Below, piece by piece: positions 1 to 8,518 of a stretch of DNA of 64,000 nt. Under the pieces are notes generated by a model that worked only from the letters and a program-made list of their open reading frames with translations, was not told where the DNA came from and searched no databases. Source of the DNA: Haematomicrobium sanguinis DSM 21259 (lineage in GTDB: Bacteria > Actinomycetota > Actinomycetes > Actinomycetales > Micrococcaceae); assembly GCF_000688395.1 (NCBI RefSeq), contig NZ_JIAG01000013.1, positions 1-64,000 of the forward strand, in the 5' to 3' direction. Every line of letters starts with the position of its first letter. The first letter of the stretch is position 1. The translations under genes and the position numbers were made by a program.

Positions 1-941
1 GTGTGGGAGTCGTGGGTCATGCGTGAGACCGCGATCATGTGCAGGGCCGCGTTGAGTTTCCGGTCGCCGCTGCGGTTGAGCCGGTGGCGTTGCGTGTTCC
101 CGGAGGAGGCCGGGATCGGGTTCACGCCTGCTATCGCGGCGAACGCGGCTTCGCTTTTCACCCGGCGCGGGTGGGACCACACGATCATCGCCCGGGCGGC
201 ACTGATCGGACCGATCCCTTTTTCTTTCAAGAGCACGGCTGCTTCGATGTGTTCCAGGGCGTGGGTGATCAATTCTTTGTTCTCGGCGAGTTGCTCGTCG
301 AGGTCCTGGATGCGTTTGGCCAGCCGGATCGCTTCATGACGCGCGGTAGCGATGTCCAGGTCCTCGCCCTTGCGGGCACGCCAGCCGGCGATCATAGTGA
401 TCGTCGCTTTGGACAGGGCTTTGCGGGTGTCCAGACCGAACTCGGTTTTACGTACCAAAGCGCCGAGCGCGTTCACATGCTCGGTGCGTTCCTTGGTCAT
501 CGAGGTGCGCGCGGTGTCCAGGATCGCTAATGCTTGACGGGCGTCCTGGTCCTGGCGCGGATAACGCAACTGGTGAGGGTGTAAGTTCCGGACACTGTGC
601 GCGATCCGGTGCGCGTCAATGGTGTCGTCCTTGCCCTGAGCGTGCCGGTCTTTAGCGGACATCCGGGCCGCTTCAACCACCTGGTTCCCCACCTGAGTCA
701 GTGCCCGGTATAACCGTGCCCCGTATGACGCGGCCCCTTCGATCACCCACAAGTTCTCCTGGCTCCCGTGAGTGCGCTTCCCAGCCCAATCGATCGCGTG
801 GTGGTACCCGCGCGAGGTCGAGGGGAAAGAGCGGGTATCCACACTTTCCCCGGTATTCGCGTCAATGAGCGCGAACACATGATTTTTCGCGTGCGTGTCG
901 ATCCCGATGATAAACGCGTGTGAGTGCGCGATGATAGTCAT
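1..941 (-). CDS. IS110-family transposase, C-terminus cut by window edge
   Basis: Read from ATG at 941 leftward, an open frame of about 313 codons runs off the window. The N-terminal part carries the DEDD RuvC-like catalytic series of IS110 recombinases: GIDTHAKNHVFALID near residues 13-27, the acidic VIEGA near residue 69 and KDDTIDAHRIA near residue 105. After a helical middle, the Transposase_20 region (KEKGIGPISAARAMIVWS, then SSGNTQRHRLNRSGDRKLN) holds the expected serine region. GAAGGGAAG lies upstream of the ATG. No frameshift is visible, so the enzyme looks intact as far as it can be read. IS110 enzymes recombine DNA under guidance of a bridge RNA encoded in the element's own noncoding end. 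Confidence 0.93.
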   Translation of the reverse strand, partial: MTIIAHSHAFIIGIDTHAKNHVFALIDANTGESVDTRSFPSTSRGYHHAIDWAGKRTHGSQENLWVIEGAASYGARLYRALTQVGNQVVEAARMSAKDRHAQGKDDTIDAHRIAHSVRNLHPHQLRYPRQDQDARQALAILDTARTSMTKERTEHVNALGALVRKTEFGLDTRKALSKATITMIAGWRARKGEDLDIATARHEAIRLAKRIQDLDEQLAENKELITHALEHIEAAVLLKEKGIGPISAARAMIVWSHPRRVKSEAAFAAIAGVNPIPASSGNTQRHRLNRSGDRKLNAALHMIAVSRMTHDSH

Positions 942-1280
942 AGCGGTTGCTTCCCTTCGGTCAATGAAGTGATACACGGCCGCTCAAGGGCGGCCAGTCA
1001 CCGGTCCCGGGAAAGCGTTTCGAGACAACACTGTAACGAGCCACACCACACCAACAACGGTATGGTGGGCAACCTTCTGATCAAGTCATCGGAACGAGCG
1101 GAAAGAGCACTGGCCGCCCACCCTTGTTCACGTGCCGGACAAATCGACTTCAAAGCACACCCAACCAAGGGCGGCCAGCGCTACATCGAGTCACAACACC
1201 ACAACAAGAGCGAACAACCAATACCCATCCTGCTAGCCAGTCCCAAACCAGCCAACCCAATCCTTACAGCGCTACATAGA
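942..1280 (-). mobile_element. Noncoding end of the IS110 element, bridge-RNA candidate
   Basis: No convincing gene lies here. The segment is immediately 5' of the transposase and rich in internal repeats. An 18-bp hairpin, GGCCGC/GCGGCC, lies at 978-995. A longer inverted repeat has 10-bp arms CTGGCCGCCC (1110-1119) and GGGCGGCCAG (1169-1178). AAGGGCGGCCAG occurs at 986-997 and again at 1167-1178, and CAGCGCTACAT at 1176-1186 and 1267-1277. In IS110-type (as opposed to IS1111-type) elements this flank encodes the bridge RNA. The assignment is by position and visible structure only, and the outer boundary near 1280 is a guess. Confidence 0.5.
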
Positions 1281-1287
1281 TGAGGGG

Positions 1288-1330
1288 CGACGGCGGTGAC
1301 TCGCCTTAAGGAGGCGAGTCACCGCCGTCG
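1288..1330. repeat. Full palindromic copy of the CGACGGCG dispersed repeat
   Basis: Perfect 19-bp inverted repeat, 1288-1306 against 1312-1330, with loop TAAGG. It begins and ends with the CGACGGCG/CGCCGTCG core and is centred on CTTAAGG. It is nearly identical to the palindrome behind sucD at 37128-37180 and to the degenerate copy at 15764-15805. Confidence 0.85.
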
Positions 1331-1382
1331 ATCCTCACCTGGCAGCAACCCCGCCCGACCGTGCCCCGCGCACCTGGCATTC

Positions 1383-1443
1383 CGCCGTTAGACTCTTCTG
1401 CACGTAATTCGCGACGAATTACGTGCAGAAGAGTCTAACGGCG
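1383..1443. repeat. Perfect 61-bp palindrome (29-bp arms, 3-nt loop)
   Basis: Arms 1383-1411 and 1415-1443 are exact reverse complements around CGA. It lies between the IS110 flank and the DUF998 gene. There is no T-run, so it is not a classical intrinsic terminator. It could be a bidirectional hairpin terminator, a remnant of a mobile palindrome or a cruciform site. Confidence 0.85.
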
Positions 1444-1468
1444 ACGCGGCGTGATCTAGCCAGCGTGT

Positions 1469-1491
1469 GTCTAAGCGCTTAGACTCGTGAT
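1469..1491 (+). promoter_or_regulatory. Palindromic operator overlapping a leaderless -10 box
   Basis: GTCTAAGCGCTTAGAC (1469-1484) is a perfect 16-bp palindrome. TAGACT (1480-1485) fits a -10 box ending six bases before the ATG at 1492, as expected for a leaderless mRNA. No Shine-Dalgarno is present. A repressor on the palindrome would cover the -10. The repressor is not identified. Confidence 0.45.
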
Positions 1492-2202
1492 ATGGGTTCT
1501 CACGGATTTCGGATGACGCCGGGCGCGGGGCTTTCCCGCGGTCGTTTGTGGGTGTCGGCGGTGGCGCTGACCCTGGTGATTCTGTATGTTGTCGGGGAGG
1601 CCATCACGGCCTTGGCCTGGTCCAGGGCGCCCTACAATTGGGCCGACAATTACATCAGCGATCTCGGCGTCCCCGAATGCGTTGAGCTTGACCGGACTGT
1701 GTGCTCTCCGCTGTTCTGGCTGATGGATGCGACGTTTGTTCTCACGGGGCTGTTAGCCTTGGTCGCGCTGGTTGCGCTGTGGCCCGTGTTGGCGGGATGG
1801 CGCCGGATCATCGCCGTCCCGACGGTGCTGTATGCCATCGGGATCATCATGGTAGGGGTCTTTCCGGGGTCCTTCGCCGAGAACATCGGCGGGGACGCGA
1901 CGCGGGCGCTCTTGCACAGCGTTGGCGCGCTGTTGGCTATTGGGGTGGGAAACCTCATGGTGCTGACCGGAGGAATCATTGCCTGGCGATCGAACCGCGG
2001 CTATGCGGTGGTCTCGATAATCTTGGCTGCAACCGGTATTGCGGCGATCGTGCTCATGCAGACCGGGAATGACCTTGGACTTGGCCGCGGCGGGATCGAG
2101 CGTATGACGGTGTACCCGATCGTCGCGTGGCTCGTCGCCACGGGCCTCTCCCTCATCTATGTAGCAGTTAATGCCCATGGTTCACGCCGTGATGGGCATT
2201 AA
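1492..2202 (+). CDS. DUF998-family membrane protein
   Basis: A 236-residue integral membrane protein with about six hydrophobic segments. It shows DUF998 hallmarks: NWADNYISDLGVPEC near residues 49-63, a conserved HSVGA around residue 143 and GGIERMTVYP near the last two helices. The molecular function of DUF998 proteins is unknown. The ATG at 1492 has no ribosome-binding site but sits six bases after a good -10 box, so a leaderless start is likely. The last codons lie inside a hairpin shared with the convergent DUF4032 gene. It stands alone between the IS110 flank and that gene. Confidence 0.85.
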   Translation: MGSHGFRMTPGAGLSRGRLWVSAVALTLVILYVVGEAITALAWSRAPYNWADNYISDLGVPECVELDRTVCSPLFWLMDATFVLTGLLALVALVALWPVLAGWRRIIAVPTVLYAIGIIMVGVFPGSFAENIGGDATRALLHSVGALLAIGVGNLMVLTGGIIAWRSNRGYAVVSIILAATGIAAIVLMQTGNDLGLGRGGIERMTVYPIVAWLVATGLSLIYVAVNAHGSRRDGH

Positions 2203-2209
2203 CTGCTAC
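2161..2209. terminator. Bidirectional hairpin between convergent genes
   Basis: Perfect 18-bp arms at 2161-2178 and 2192-2209 with a 13-nt loop. The hairpin includes the final codons and stop of the DUF998 gene and ends 13 bp before the stop of the convergent DUF4032 gene. There is no long T-run. Confidence 0.7.
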
Positions 2210-2222
2210 ACAGTCGAGGGGG

Positions 2223-3590
2223 TTAGTCTTGGCCGGCCTCCATCGCCTTGAGCGTCGCCGTATCGGGGTTGAGCATGATTGTCGCTTCGTCGCGGCGGTG
2301 GCGCAACACCCCATCAATATATGACTGCACCGCCTCGGCGAGGGGCACGTTGCGGTCTTGCTTCTCGGACATGTACCAGCGGTGTTCCAAGACCTCGTGC
2401 ACCACTTCGGCCGGTTCGAGCTTGCCGCCTAGATCCCGCGGAATGGACCGCACGATCGGTTCAAAGACCTGCGACACCCAACCGTGCGCGCTGATTTCCT
2501 CGTCCTGGTCAGGGAAGTTGTCGGCCCGGTAGGAGTCCATGTCATTCAACAGCCGCCGCGCTTGATTCTCTTGAGCGTCGATACCGGTCAGCCGCAGGAG
2601 CCTGCGCTGGTGGTGCCCCGCGTCCACCACTTTAGGCTGCAAACGGATTCGTGCACCGTCATCGGTGGTCTGAATCGCATACTCCTCCACGTCAAAGCCC
2701 AACTCGTTGAGCCGCCGGATACGCGCGTTGACCCGCCAACGGTCCGCCAAGTCGAAGTCCTCGGTTTCGGTCAATTCCTTCCACAAATTGCGGTAACTCT
2801 CCATGATCCGCTCGCTGGTGGCCATCGGGTCCACAGACTCTTCGATGAGACCAGCCTCCAGCAAATCCATGAGCTCGCCAGCGATATTGACCCGAGCGAT
2901 CTCCAGATCATATTCACGTTGCCCGGTGGACAAATCCGGGTACAACTCGCCGGTTTCGGCATCCACCAGGTACGCGGCAAAGGCGCCCGCATCGCGCCGG
3001 AACAGCGTGTTAGACAACGAGACATCGCCCCAATAGAAACCCGCCAAGTGAAGCCGCACTAACAACACCGCGAGCGCGTCAATCAAGCGAGTCAAGGTGT
3101 CTTTGCGCAACATTTGGGAGAACAGCGCCCGGTACGGTAGCGAAAATTTCAGGTGCCGGGTGACCAACGCCGGATCAAGTTCTGTCCCGTCCGGCGCCCG
3201 CCGCCCGGTGATGACTGCCACCGGCTCCACGCACGGAATGTCCAAACGCTGCAGTTTCCGCAACATGTGATATTCGTGCCGGGCCACGTGCTCGCCGGTC
3301 TCTTTGACCGCGATCACCGAGCCGCCTAAATGGGCAAATCGCACAACGTGACGGGAAATACCGCGTGGCAACGCCGCCAAGTATTCCTGCGGCCAATCCT
3401 CCAACGGAATCGACCACGGCAAATCCAGCAGTTCGGGGTCGGTCGCCGCTGCAGTGATGCTGAGTGCGGACGGCGCCACCGCGTCGGAAACCGGCACATT
3501 GCGGGGGAGCTTGCCGAGTTGTTCGAAGTCGGTCGGCTCATCGGTCCACTGCGCACCCGAACCGGCACTCTCATCAGAATTGGTTGCCAC
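2223..3590 (-). CDS. DUF4032 protein with kinase-like fold
   Basis: A 455-residue soluble protein. The N-terminal half resembles an aminoglycoside/lipopolysaccharide kinase fold: GSVIAVKE with Lys near 96, HEYHML about ten residues on, then GFYWGDVSLSNTLF near 184-197 in place of the catalytic HGDxxxxN loop, and VDAETGE near 209-215 as the metal-binding acidic loop. The usual catalytic His is Trp here. The C-terminal half is the DUF4032 domain. In actinobacteria this family commonly neighbours the multi-sugar ABC ATPase, as here. The substrate is unknown; that it phosphorylates something is inference. Confidence 0.85.
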   Translation of the reverse strand: MATNSDESAGSGAQWTDEPTDFEQLGKLPRNVPVSDAVAPSALSITAAATDPELLDLPWSIPLEDWPQEYLAALPRGISRHVVRFAHLGGSVIAVKETGEHVARHEYHMLRKLQRLDIPCVEPVAVITGRRAPDGTELDPALVTRHLKFSLPYRALFSQMLRKDTLTRLIDALAVLLVRLHLAGFYWGDVSLSNTLFRRDAGAFAAYLVDAETGELYPDLSTGQREYDLEIARVNIAGELMDLLEAGLIEESVDPMATSERIMESYRNLWKELTETEDFDLADRWRVNARIRRLNELGFDVEEYAIQTTDDGARIRLQPKVVDAGHHQRRLLRLTGIDAQENQARRLLNDMDSYRADNFPDQDEEISAHGWVSQVFEPIVRSIPRDLGGKLEPAEVVHEVLEHRWYMSEKQDRNVPLAEAVQSYIDGVLRHRRDEATIMLNPDTATLKAMEAGQD

Positions 3591-3635
3591 TTACTCCACC
3601 CGTCTCATCTCACTTGCCCCGTCCTCAAAAACTAA

Positions 3636-3693
3636 GTGAGGCGCTTTAACCATTGTCCGCCATAACCGGCACCCAAGAGCTAAAACGCCTCAC
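3636..3693. terminator. Inverted repeat between the ugpC-like ATPase and DUF4032 genes
   Basis: GTGAGGCG (3636-3643) pairs with CGCCTCAC (3686-3693), extended by imperfect CTTTAA/CTAAAA pairing. It lies between two genes read leftward and may attenuate transcription from the ATPase gene into DUF4032. Pairing was judged by eye. Confidence 0.45.
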
Positions 3694-3730
3694 CTCGATC
3701 CCGTCATCCCGGGAACGTCGTGCAACTCAG

Positions 3731-4813
3731 TTAGTTGCCAATACGCTCCCCGGTCTTGGAATCAAACAAGTGCACGTGACCGCGCTGCGGACGCACGTGG
3801 ATGACCTCTTCGGCCTGCGGGGGACGGCGGCCGTCCACACGGACCACCAGGTCGGTTTGCTTGTCATTAATAGTCGCGTGGCCGTAGACGTACGCGTCGG
3901 CACCGAGCACCTCGACCACATCCACGGTGACCGCGAGGCCCTCGCCCTCGGGGGCGGTTTCCAGATCCTCCGGACGCACCCCGACAACTACCGTATTTCC
4001 GGTTGCTTCCACCAGGATCGCCTCCGGCACGGGGTAGGTGTGTCCGCCAAAGACCACGCCTTCCTTCACTGCCGGAAGTTCCATGAGGTTCATTGCCGGG
4101 GAGCCGATGAATCCGGCCACAAACACGTTGCCCGGCCGGTTGTACAGTTCATCCGGGGTGTCGACCTGCTGCAGGATCCCGTCCTTGAGCACGGCCACCC
4201 GATCACCCATGGTCATCGCTTCCACCTGGTCGTGCGTGACGTACACGGTGGTGACGCCCAGGCGACGAGTCAGCGAGGCAATCTGGGTACGAGTCTGCAC
4301 ACGCAACTTCGCGTCCAGGTTGGAGAGCGGCTCATCCATCAGGAACACCTGCGGGTTACGCACAATCGCGCGCCCCATCGCCACGCGCTGACGCTGACCG
4401 CCGGAAAGCGCCTTCGGCTTGCGGTCCAGGTACTGCTCCAGGTCCAGAAGCTTCGCCGCTTCCTTCACACGCTGCGCGCGCTCTTCCTTGGATACGCCCG
4501 CAATTTTGAGGGCAAAGCCCATGTTGTCGGCCACGCTCATGTGCGGGTATAGCGCATAGTTCTGGAACACCATGGCGATGTCGCGGTCCTTTGGCGGAAC
4601 GTCGGTGACATCGCGTTCGCCGATAAAAATGCGTCCGGCGTTGACGTCTTCAAGCCCGGCGAGCATGCGCAACGCGGTGGATTTACCGGAACCAGAGGGT
4701 CCCACAAGAACAAGAAATTCTCCGTCGGCAATGTCGATATTGAGCTTATCGACAGCAGGAGTTTCGGTGCCTGGATACAGGCGGGTGGCATCTTCGTATT
4801 TGACGGTAGCCAT
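3731..4813 (-). CDS. Multi-sugar ABC importer ATPase (MsmK/UgpC type)
   Basis: A 360-residue CUT1-type nucleotide-binding subunit, energising one or several sugar or glycerol-phosphate importers at the inner face of the membrane. Walker A GPSGSGKS at 38-45, Q-loop FQNYALYPHMSV near 83-94, signature ALSGGQRQRV near 135-144 and Walker B VFLMDEP near 156-162 are all present. A C-terminal TOBE/MalK regulatory domain follows from about 235 (VGVRPEDLE). ATG 4813 is preferred over 4816 because GAAGG lies seven bases upstream. No permease or binding protein is adjacent, so it probably serves unlinked transporters, as in Streptomyces MsiK. Confidence 0.93.
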   Translation of the reverse strand: MATVKYEDATRLYPGTETPAVDKLNIDIADGEFLVLVGPSGSGKSTALRMLAGLEDVNAGRIFIGERDVTDVPPKDRDIAMVFQNYALYPHMSVADNMGFALKIAGVSKEERAQRVKEAAKLLDLEQYLDRKPKALSGGQRQRVAMGRAIVRNPQVFLMDEPLSNLDAKLRVQTRTQIASLTRRLGVTTVYVTHDQVEAMTMGDRVAVLKDGILQQVDTPDELYNRPGNVFVAGFIGSPAMNLMELPAVKEGVVFGGHTYPVPEAILVEATGNTVVVGVRPEDLETAPEGEGLAVTVDVVEVLGADAYVYGHATINDKQTDLVVRVDGRRPPQAEEVIHVRPQRGHVHLFDSKTGERIGN

Positions 4814-4921
4814 CATTTTCCCTTCACCGGCAGGTACGTGCCGGACGATCCGTTGTGAATGGTGAATATTTAGTTGGTACCGGACACACAAACAGCTAGA
4901 GTGGCGTGAGTCACAGTGGAT

Positions 4922-5704
4922 TCAGTATGCCACATTTTGCCGGGCCGCCGCTATGGCCTGCAACACACCGGGCAGTTCCTCGGGCCCGGCAATGCGAAAT
5001 TCGGCCCGCGTATCACCAGCACCGACCTTCACACCGACGTCGCCTCGAGCCGGATCTAACGCCGCGAAACCGTTCTCATCGGTGACGTCATCGCCGGCAA
5101 AAAACACCGCATCGGCACCGGTTGCCTCGCGCAAAATGTCTAGCGCTTGCCCCTTGTCGACCTGCAATACCGACACCTCGACAACCCGCTTTCCCAGCGT
5201 CACATGCGTTCCCGGAATGCGTTCAAGCGCCTCGAGCGCGGCCCGGGTGGCGGCCGCATCTTCCGTCTCGCTCAGCTCCCGGGTGTGAATGACGACGCCG
5301 ACCGGTTTCCTTTCCACGCGGGTTCCCGGAAAGCGTGTGCTCACCTGGGCGAGGGCCGCTTGCGCGGCATTCAGCGCCTCGGATTGCTCGGGGCTGAGTT
5401 CTATGGGCGGCTGGATGTTCGAGGGGCCCCACCAAAACTCGGCACCGTGAGAGCCGACCAGAAGCGTGTGCTTGTCCGGCGAGGCGACCGAACGCAAAGA
5501 TGCCAATGCGCGCCCGGAGACGAGTGCCGTCGTCGTGCTTCTCAAGGAGCCAAGCGCAGCGAAGGCGACCGCCGTCTGTTCAAGCGGGCGCGCATCTTCG
5601 GGGCGTTGGACGATGGGCGCCATGACGCCGTCGAAATCGAGGGCGACCAGGATGGTGCCGGTGCGGGCGAAGCGATCGAGTGCGGCGGAGAGTTCCGGCG
5701 ACAT
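4922..5704 (-). CDS. otsB: Trehalose-6-phosphate phosphatase
   Basis: A 260-residue HAD-superfamily phosphatase that releases trehalose from trehalose 6-phosphate in the cytoplasm. HAD motif I ALDFDGVMAP (21-30), motif II SGR (63-65), GSHGAE (84-89), VDKG (182-185) and motif IV GDDVTDE (204-210) are present in order, with both catalytic aspartates in motif I. Its ATG directly abuts the otsA stop codon, so otsA-otsB is one translationally coupled unit. The length is normal for the bacterial stand-alone enzyme. Confidence 0.95.
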   Translation of the reverse strand: MSPELSAALDRFARTGTILVALDFDGVMAPIVQRPEDARPLEQTAVAFAALGSLRSTTTALVSGRALASLRSVASPDKHTLLVGSHGAEFWWGPSNIQPPIELSPEQSEALNAAQAALAQVSTRFPGTRVERKPVGVVIHTRELSETEDAAATRAALEALERIPGTHVTLGKRVVEVSVLQVDKGQALDILREATGADAVFFAGDDVTDENGFAALDPARGDVGVKVGAGDTRAEFRIAGPEELPGVLQAIAAARQNVAY

Positions 5705-7177
5705 TTACACGTCCAAATCGGAGTTGAGGGCTTCCAAGAATTTTTTCGACCAGGCTTCCACGTCATTGGTCGCGATGATGCGGCGCATGACGCGCATCCG
5801 GCGGGATTTCTCCTCGGGGTCCATGGTGAGGGCCTTGACGATGTCCTCTTTCATACCGTCAATGTCATGCGGGTTGATCAGGATGGCTTGTTTGAGGGTG
5901 TCCGCGGCGCCGGCGAATTCGGAGAGGACTAACACCCCGTCATCGTGGATGCGCGAGGCGACGTATTCTTTGGCGACGAGGTTCATGCCGTCGCGCAGCG
6001 CGGTCACGAGCATGACGTCCGCGGCCATGTAGAGCGCGATCATTTCCTCGATCGGGTAGGAGTGGTGCAGGTAGCGGACCGCGGAGTGTTGGGTGGTGTC
6101 GAAGGTGCCGTTGATGCGCCCGACGGTGGACTCGATTTCTTCGCGCAGCAACCGGTATTGTTCCACGCGCTCGCGGCTTGGGCTCGCGACTTGCACGAGC
6201 GTCACGTCGCCGACCTTGGTGCGCGCGTCATTGAGGAGTTCCTCATAGGCCTTGAGACGGTGGCGGATGCCCTTGGTGTAATCCAGGCGATCCACGCCGA
6301 GCAGGATGTATTTCGGGTTGCCGAGGTCTTCACGGATTTGGCGGGCACGCTCCTGAATGTCGGGGCGGGCGGTGAGTTCGTTAATGCGTTCCATGTCGAT
6401 GGAGATCGGGAACGCGGCGGCGCGGGCGATTCGGGATGGAACGCCCTGATCGTCGCCGACGTGGATGCTGTTTTTGACCACGTTGTGCGAGGTGAAGCGG
6501 GTCACCGATCGGCGGAAGTTCGCGGCGTCGCTATCGCGTTGGAAGCCGATCAGGTCGGCGCCGAGGAGCCCCTCGAGGACGGCCTTGCGCCACGGGAGTT
6601 GCGCAAAAATCTCGAGCGGCGGGAACGGGATGTGGTTGAAGAAGCCGATCTTGAGGTCGGGGCGTAGTTCCCGGAGCATTTTCGGGACGAGCTGGAGCTG
6701 GTAGTCCTGCACCCAGACGGTGGCGCCTTGATCGGCGATGTTCGCGGCGGCTTCGGCGAATCTCCGGTTGACCTTTTTATAGGCGTCCCACCAGGTGCGG
6801 TGGAATTCCGGCGGGGCGATCACGTCATGGTACAGCGGCCAGAGGCAGCCGTTGGAGAAACCCTCGTAATATAACTGGATTTCCTCTTCGGAGAGGCTCA
6901 CCGGGTGCAGATGCATGTTTTGTTCATCAAAGGGAGCCAAATGATCCCCGGCCGCACCCGACCAACCGATCCACGCGCCGTCGTTATTCTCCATCACCGG
7001 GGAAAGCGCGGTGACCAAGCCGCCGGGGGAGCGGCGCCAGGATTCCTCCCCATCGGGACCGGTGACGCGGTCCACCGGGAGGCGGTTGGAAACCACTACA
7101 AAATTAAAGGTCTCATCGCTGGTGTGTGTCTCGTCTGCGCTTGCCTGGTCTGCAGGTTCGGACGTGCTGGTAGCCAT
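5705..7177 (-). CDS. otsA: Trehalose-6-phosphate synthase
   Basis: A 490-residue GT20 enzyme transferring glucose from UDP- (or another NDP-) glucose to glucose 6-phosphate. Visible signatures: FVVVSNRLPVDR (26-37), RSPGGLVTAL (49-58), WIGWSG (69-74), VWVQDYQLQLVP (154-165), FNHIPFPP (180-187), DRLDYTKGI near 290 with the sugar-nucleotide-binding Arg/Lys, and LVTALRDGMNLVAKEY near 395. A serine/threonine-rich tail of about 24 residues precedes the domain. It is the first gene of the otsA-otsB operon, and the sugar-ABC ATPase follows. Trehalose here would serve osmoprotection and cell-wall glycolipid precursors. Confidence 0.96.
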   Translation of the reverse strand: MATSTSEPADQASADETHTSDETFNFVVVSNRLPVDRVTGPDGEESWRRSPGGLVTALSPVMENNDGAWIGWSGAAGDHLAPFDEQNMHLHPVSLSEEEIQLYYEGFSNGCLWPLYHDVIAPPEFHRTWWDAYKKVNRRFAEAAANIADQGATVWVQDYQLQLVPKMLRELRPDLKIGFFNHIPFPPLEIFAQLPWRKAVLEGLLGADLIGFQRDSDAANFRRSVTRFTSHNVVKNSIHVGDDQGVPSRIARAAAFPISIDMERINELTARPDIQERARQIREDLGNPKYILLGVDRLDYTKGIRHRLKAYEELLNDARTKVGDVTLVQVASPSRERVEQYRLLREEIESTVGRINGTFDTTQHSAVRYLHHSYPIEEMIALYMAADVMLVTALRDGMNLVAKEYVASRIHDDGVLVLSEFAGAADTLKQAILINPHDIDGMKEDIVKALTMDPEEKSRRMRVMRRIIATNDVEAWSKKFLEALNSDLDV

Positions 7178-7400
7178 CGCGTTTCACCCCGGTTTTCGCC
7201 TAGTGCCTCACCTTCTACCCTAGTCGGGATTTGGGGGTGTGGCCGAAGTGCGGTGACGGCCGGTGAACTCTTCCGGGCCGGGGTGCGTCTTTCTTGGAGG
7301 TGTTTGCCTGGCTGCGGTTAGGTTTTCACCCCGGTAGCTCACCTACAATGAGAAAGTTGCCAGTGGCTACCACTCATTTACCCATCGGACCAGAGGAACC

Positions 7401-8309
7401 ATGAGCAGTAACAATAAGAACCGTTTGACCAAGGCGGAGCGGCAGTCGGCCGCTCGCGAAAAGGCGAAAGCGCTCCGCGAGGCGCAGCTGAAGAAGGAAA
7501 AGCGGAATAAGCAGATTCTGGTCTGGTCTATCGTCGGTGTGGTTGTCGCCATCGGTGCGGTGGTGGCCCTGCTCGTGGCGAACTCCCTCAATTCCGCCGT
7601 TCCGGATGCCGGTCCCGCCCCGGCTAACCAGACTCAGTATGGCGGTGTGGTCTTTAATAAGGACGGCATTGTGACTTCGGAGTCGGTGGGAGAGGTCAAC
7701 ATGGCCAACCTGCCCTCTCCCCTTCCGGCACCGTCCCAAGCTCCGGATCAAAAGACTGAAGCCCAGATTGAGGGAATGAAGGTCAAGGAAAAGGGCAGCA
7801 AAGACCCCATCCAGGTGATCATTTACGCCGATGCCATCTGCCCGATCTGTAAGCAGTTTGAGGACATGAACGGCGCCCAACTGGACACGCTTGTCGAAGA
7901 GGGAAAGATCACCACCGAGACCCGCATGGTCGGTTTGCTTGACACGTACTCGCAAGGCTCCAACTACTCCTCGCGTGCGGCGAACATGCTCGCGTGTGTG
8001 GCCAATGAGGCACCGGAAAAGTACAAGGACGTGGCGAACCAGATTTGGGCGCAGCAACCGGCCGAGCAAACCACCGGTCTGGACAACGCCACACTCAACG
8101 CGATGGCCGCTGATCAGGGTGTGACCAACATCGAATCGTGCGTCAAGGACGGCACTTACCGCCCGTGGGTGAAGTACCAGACGCAGCTGGCGACCAACAC
8201 CCAAGTCACGGGAACACCGTATGTGGTGGTTGACGGCGAGTACTGGGACGGACGCAAAGACGGCCAGTTCTTGGACTTCTTGAACAAGAAGATCGAAGAG
8301 AAGTCCTAA
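7401..8309 (+). CDS. Membrane-anchored DsbA-like thioredoxin-fold protein
   Basis: A 302-residue protein. A basic, charged N-terminal stretch is followed by one transmembrane segment (about 38-61), a linker, then a thioredoxin-4/DsbA domain facing outside. The active site is CPIC at 147-150, and the cis-proline loop TGTPYVVV lies near 272. Two further cysteines (in NMLACVAN and NIESCVKD) could form a structural disulfide. It resembles actinobacterial disulfide oxidoreductases that fold secreted proteins. GAGGAACC precedes the ATG. It is divergent from otsA across a 223-bp gap and is followed by tRNA-Thr. Confidence 0.88.
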   Translation: MSSNNKNRLTKAERQSAAREKAKALREAQLKKEKRNKQILVWSIVGVVVAIGAVVALLVANSLNSAVPDAGPAPANQTQYGGVVFNKDGIVTSESVGEVNMANLPSPLPAPSQAPDQKTEAQIEGMKVKEKGSKDPIQVIIYADAICPICKQFEDMNGAQLDTLVEEGKITTETRMVGLLDTYSQGSNYSSRAANMLACVANEAPEKYKDVANQIWAQQPAEQTTGLDNATLNAMAADQGVTNIESCVKDGTYRPWVKYQTQLATNTQVTGTPYVVVDGEYWDGRKDGQFLDFLNKKIEEKS

Positions 8310-8407
8310 CGCTCTAGACGTCGGTGGCGGCACCGGGTCGATTTCGTTCGGCCCGGTGCGCTACCCTTGTAAAGCGCTGTTTTGCGGGCATTACCCGCCG
8401 GCGCCGC

Positions 8408-8481
8408 GCCTCCTTAGCTCAGTTGGCCAGAGCACCTGTCTTGTAAACAGGGGGTCGCCGGTTCGAATCCGGCAGGGGGCT
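8408..8481 (+). tRNA. tRNA-Thr (anticodon TGT)
   Basis: Cloverleaf read directly: acceptor GCCTCCT/AGGGGGC, D-arm with AGTTGG, anticodon arm CCTGT-CTTGTAA-ACAGG giving TGT, and T-arm with GGTTCGAATCC. No CCA is encoded after the discriminator base. Confidence 0.95.
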
Positions 8482-8518
8482 CTATTTTTATGCGCGGGTT
8501 GCGTGGCAGCTGACCCGG

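Noticed and set aside
924-1283. Small protein gene in the IS110 flank
   Set aside because: The frame is open by chance, overlaps the transposase start antisense, lacks a ribosome-binding site and has no coherent sequence.
5626-5633. CGCCGTCG core in otsB
   Set aside because: It falls in the conserved HAD motif DFDGV, so the bases are explained by protein constraint; flanks do not match the repeat.
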